A stretch of DNA of 5,346 bases from Dehalococcoidales bacterium. Its GTDB lineage: Bacteria > Chloroflexota > Dehalococcoidia > Dehalococcoidales > UBA5760. Both the position numbers and the translations under genes were made by a program. The DNA is taken from positions 1-5,346 of the forward strand of contig JAGYOC010000047.1 of the NCBI GenBank assembly GCA_018399795.1. Reading direction: 5' to 3'. The notes under the pieces are model-generated. The model was not told the origin of the DNA, ran no database searches, and saw only the letters and a list, made by a program, of their open reading frames with translations. Below are positions 4,633 through 5,346 of the stretch, in pieces (the stretch's first letter is position 1; each line of letters begins with the position of its first letter).

Positions 4633-4851
4633 ATGTCGGTTATGGAAAATGAAACCGATAAAGAAATAGACGAGCTCTTCACCCTTATCAGAATTCAGCT
4701 ACTGAAAATAAGGCAGACTGATCCGGAAATCGTCGAAGAACTGAAATCATTACTCAGTCAGCTTGAGGACTCTGTTGAATCAGTGGTAATGGATTTGATG
4801 AAACTCAAGCACAGGAATAATACGGCCGGTAAAGATATGGGCAGCAAGTAG
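4633..4851 (+). CDS. Small all-helical hypothetical protein
   Basis: A 72-residue acidic-to-basic protein with no family I recognise, no signal peptide and no Cys. Residues about 8-62 are predicted helical in two segments split by T-D-P at 29-31: the first (E-I-D-E-L through L-L-K-I-R) and the second (E-I-V-E-E-L through L-M-K-L-K). Hydrophobic residues recur at 3-4 spacing, so an antiparallel helical hairpin or coiled-coil dimer is likely. The tail (N-N-T-A-G-K-D-M-G-S-K) looks disordered. AAGGTGG lies 4 bases before the ATG at 4633, a slightly short spacing; the Met codon at 4642 is an alternative start. It is divergent from the hydrolase gene and is followed, after a promoter, by a membrane protein gene. 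It could be a small regulatory or adaptor protein, but this is a guess. Confidence 0.75.
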   Translation: MSVMENETDKEIDELFTLIRIQLLKIRQTDPEIVEELKSLLSQLEDSVESVVMDLMKLKHRNNTAGKDMGSK

Positions 4852-4881
4852 TTGTCACTAAAAATACGGCATTACTATACT
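4852..4881 (+). promoter_or_regulatory. Sigma-70-type promoter of the membrane repeat protein gene
   Basis: TTGTCA (4852-4857, 5 of 6), an 18-base spacer and TATACT (4876-4881, 5 of 6). It begins directly after the TAG of the helical-protein gene. Start would be near 4888, giving a leader of about 53 bases. It is one of the two best promoter matches in the window and suggests that the downstream gene is transcribed on its own. Confidence 0.65.
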
Positions 4882-4940
4882 AAAGCAATAAAGCGGCCTA
4901 AGCGATATCAGGACCAACTAAACGGGGGACCAGCAATATA

Positions 4941-5346
4941 ATGCTTGAGTTCTTCAGGAAGTTATTCAAAAAGGATAAGCCCGGAAGCGGACTCTCACAA
5001 ATCAAGTATGATACCCAGCAGGACTGGCAAAAGCGGATTACCAAAGCCAAGAAAAAACCGAAAATCCCTAAAATTGATTGGAAAATCCGTTCTTTCTCCA
5101 AAAGAAGAATCATCATCATAGCCGCTGCAGCAGGAGCCATCCTGGGGATATGGTTCGGCGTGCAGTACTATCAGCCATCTCTTCCCATGTATAGCCTGAA
5201 CGTGGCAAGAAACCCCGAAGATGGGGGTAACGTCAGCGCAACTTGTGCCGGCATAACCAGCCCCATCCATGCCAATTACCGTGACGGCACTGACATAACC
5301 CTCGTCGCCACTCCATCGCCCGGTTACGAGTTCATTTCCTGGAGCG
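4941..5346 (+). CDS. Type II membrane protein with extracellular bacterial (Flg_new_2/InlB-B-like) repeat, cut by window edge
   Basis: The first 135 residues of a longer protein; the frame is open to the window end. Residues 1-56 are very basic (MLEFFRKLFKKDKP at the start, then many Lys/Arg) and should be cytoplasmic. A single membrane helix, about 57-74 (I-I-I-I-A-A-A-A-G then I-L-G-I-W-F-G-V), acts as an uncleaved signal anchor. Outside, from about residue 84, is a repeat of the form Y-x-L-N-V ... P-E-D-G-G-N-V ... Y-R-D-G-T-D-I-T-L-V-A-T-P-S-P-G-Y-E-F-I-S-W-S, which fits the bacterial repeat seen in Flg_new_2/divergent InlB B-repeat domains of surface proteins. More repeats are likely beyond the edge. 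The start is the ATG at 4941, with GGGGGA 11 bases upstream, an acceptable but long spacing. An adhesive or structural surface role is inferred from the repeat class only. Confidence 0.8.
   Translation, partial: MLEFFRKLFKKDKPGSGLSQIKYDTQQDWQKRITKAKKKPKIPKIDWKIRSFSKRRIIIIAAAAGAILGIWFGVQYYQPSLPMYSLNVARNPEDGGNVSATCAGITSPIHANYRDGTDITLVATPSPGYEFISWS

Noticed and set aside
4491..4682. Longer N-terminus for the metallo-beta-lactamase-fold protein starting at 4682
   Set aside because: The extra 64 residues are Ser/Ile/Tyr-rich with no relation to the fold, precede the conserved first strand, and overlap the divergent gene with a Shine-Dalgarno sequence at 4633.

Overview
The window is 5346 bases of bacterial chromosome at intermediate GC, with eight genes and no rRNA, tRNA, CRISPR array, insertion sequence or integrase. 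The gene set is RNase PH, a stand-alone CinA C-terminal amidase domain, a DUF167 protein, a DUF4349 envelope protein, a COG2220-type metallo-beta-lactamase-fold protein and two envelope proteins with beta-sandwich or bacterial repeats. Together with the single-gene transcription units, this suggests the Chloroflexota, most likely Dehalococcoidia. That placement is an inference from the overall look of the proteins, not from a marker gene.

Left block (1-2222, all minus strand): cinA C-terminal amidase (2222 to 1725), rph (1579 to 857) and a secreted lipoprotein with two tandem Ig/PKD-like repeats (724 to 92). rph has a convincing promoter of its own, TTGAGG-N17-TATACT with an extended -10. An inverted repeat lies across its -35 element, so it may be regulated apart from cinA. 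The lipoprotein also seems to have its own extended -10 promoter.

Middle block: a 167-base divergent region (2223-2389) separates cinA from a plus-strand pair. It holds overlapping divergent promoter-like sequences and a near-perfect 35-base hairpin (2301-2335). The pair is a 62-residue two-helix membrane protein with a very strong Shine-Dalgarno sequence, then a DUF167/YggU protein that starts at TTG in the same frame 27 bases after the first gene's stop. The DUF167 gene overlaps the 3' end of the minus-strand DUF4349 gene (3744 to 2866) by 16 bases.

Right block: a minus-strand metallo-beta-lactamase-fold hydrolase (4490 to 3858), a divergent 72-residue all-helical protein (4633-4851), and the start of a type II membrane protein (4941 to the window edge) whose outside part begins with a bacterial 'GYxFxxW' repeat. 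This last gene has a good TTGTCA-N18-TATACT promoter.

The genes do not form an obvious pathway. rph (tRNA 3' maturation), pncC-type cinA (NAD salvage) and DUF167 are housekeeping genes, and the others are envelope or hypothetical proteins. I found no clear novel defence or mobile system. The most interesting signals are regulatory: the hairpin at 2301-2335 and the GATTG inverted-repeat array upstream of rph. The altered HxHxDH motif in the hydrolase is also worth a look.
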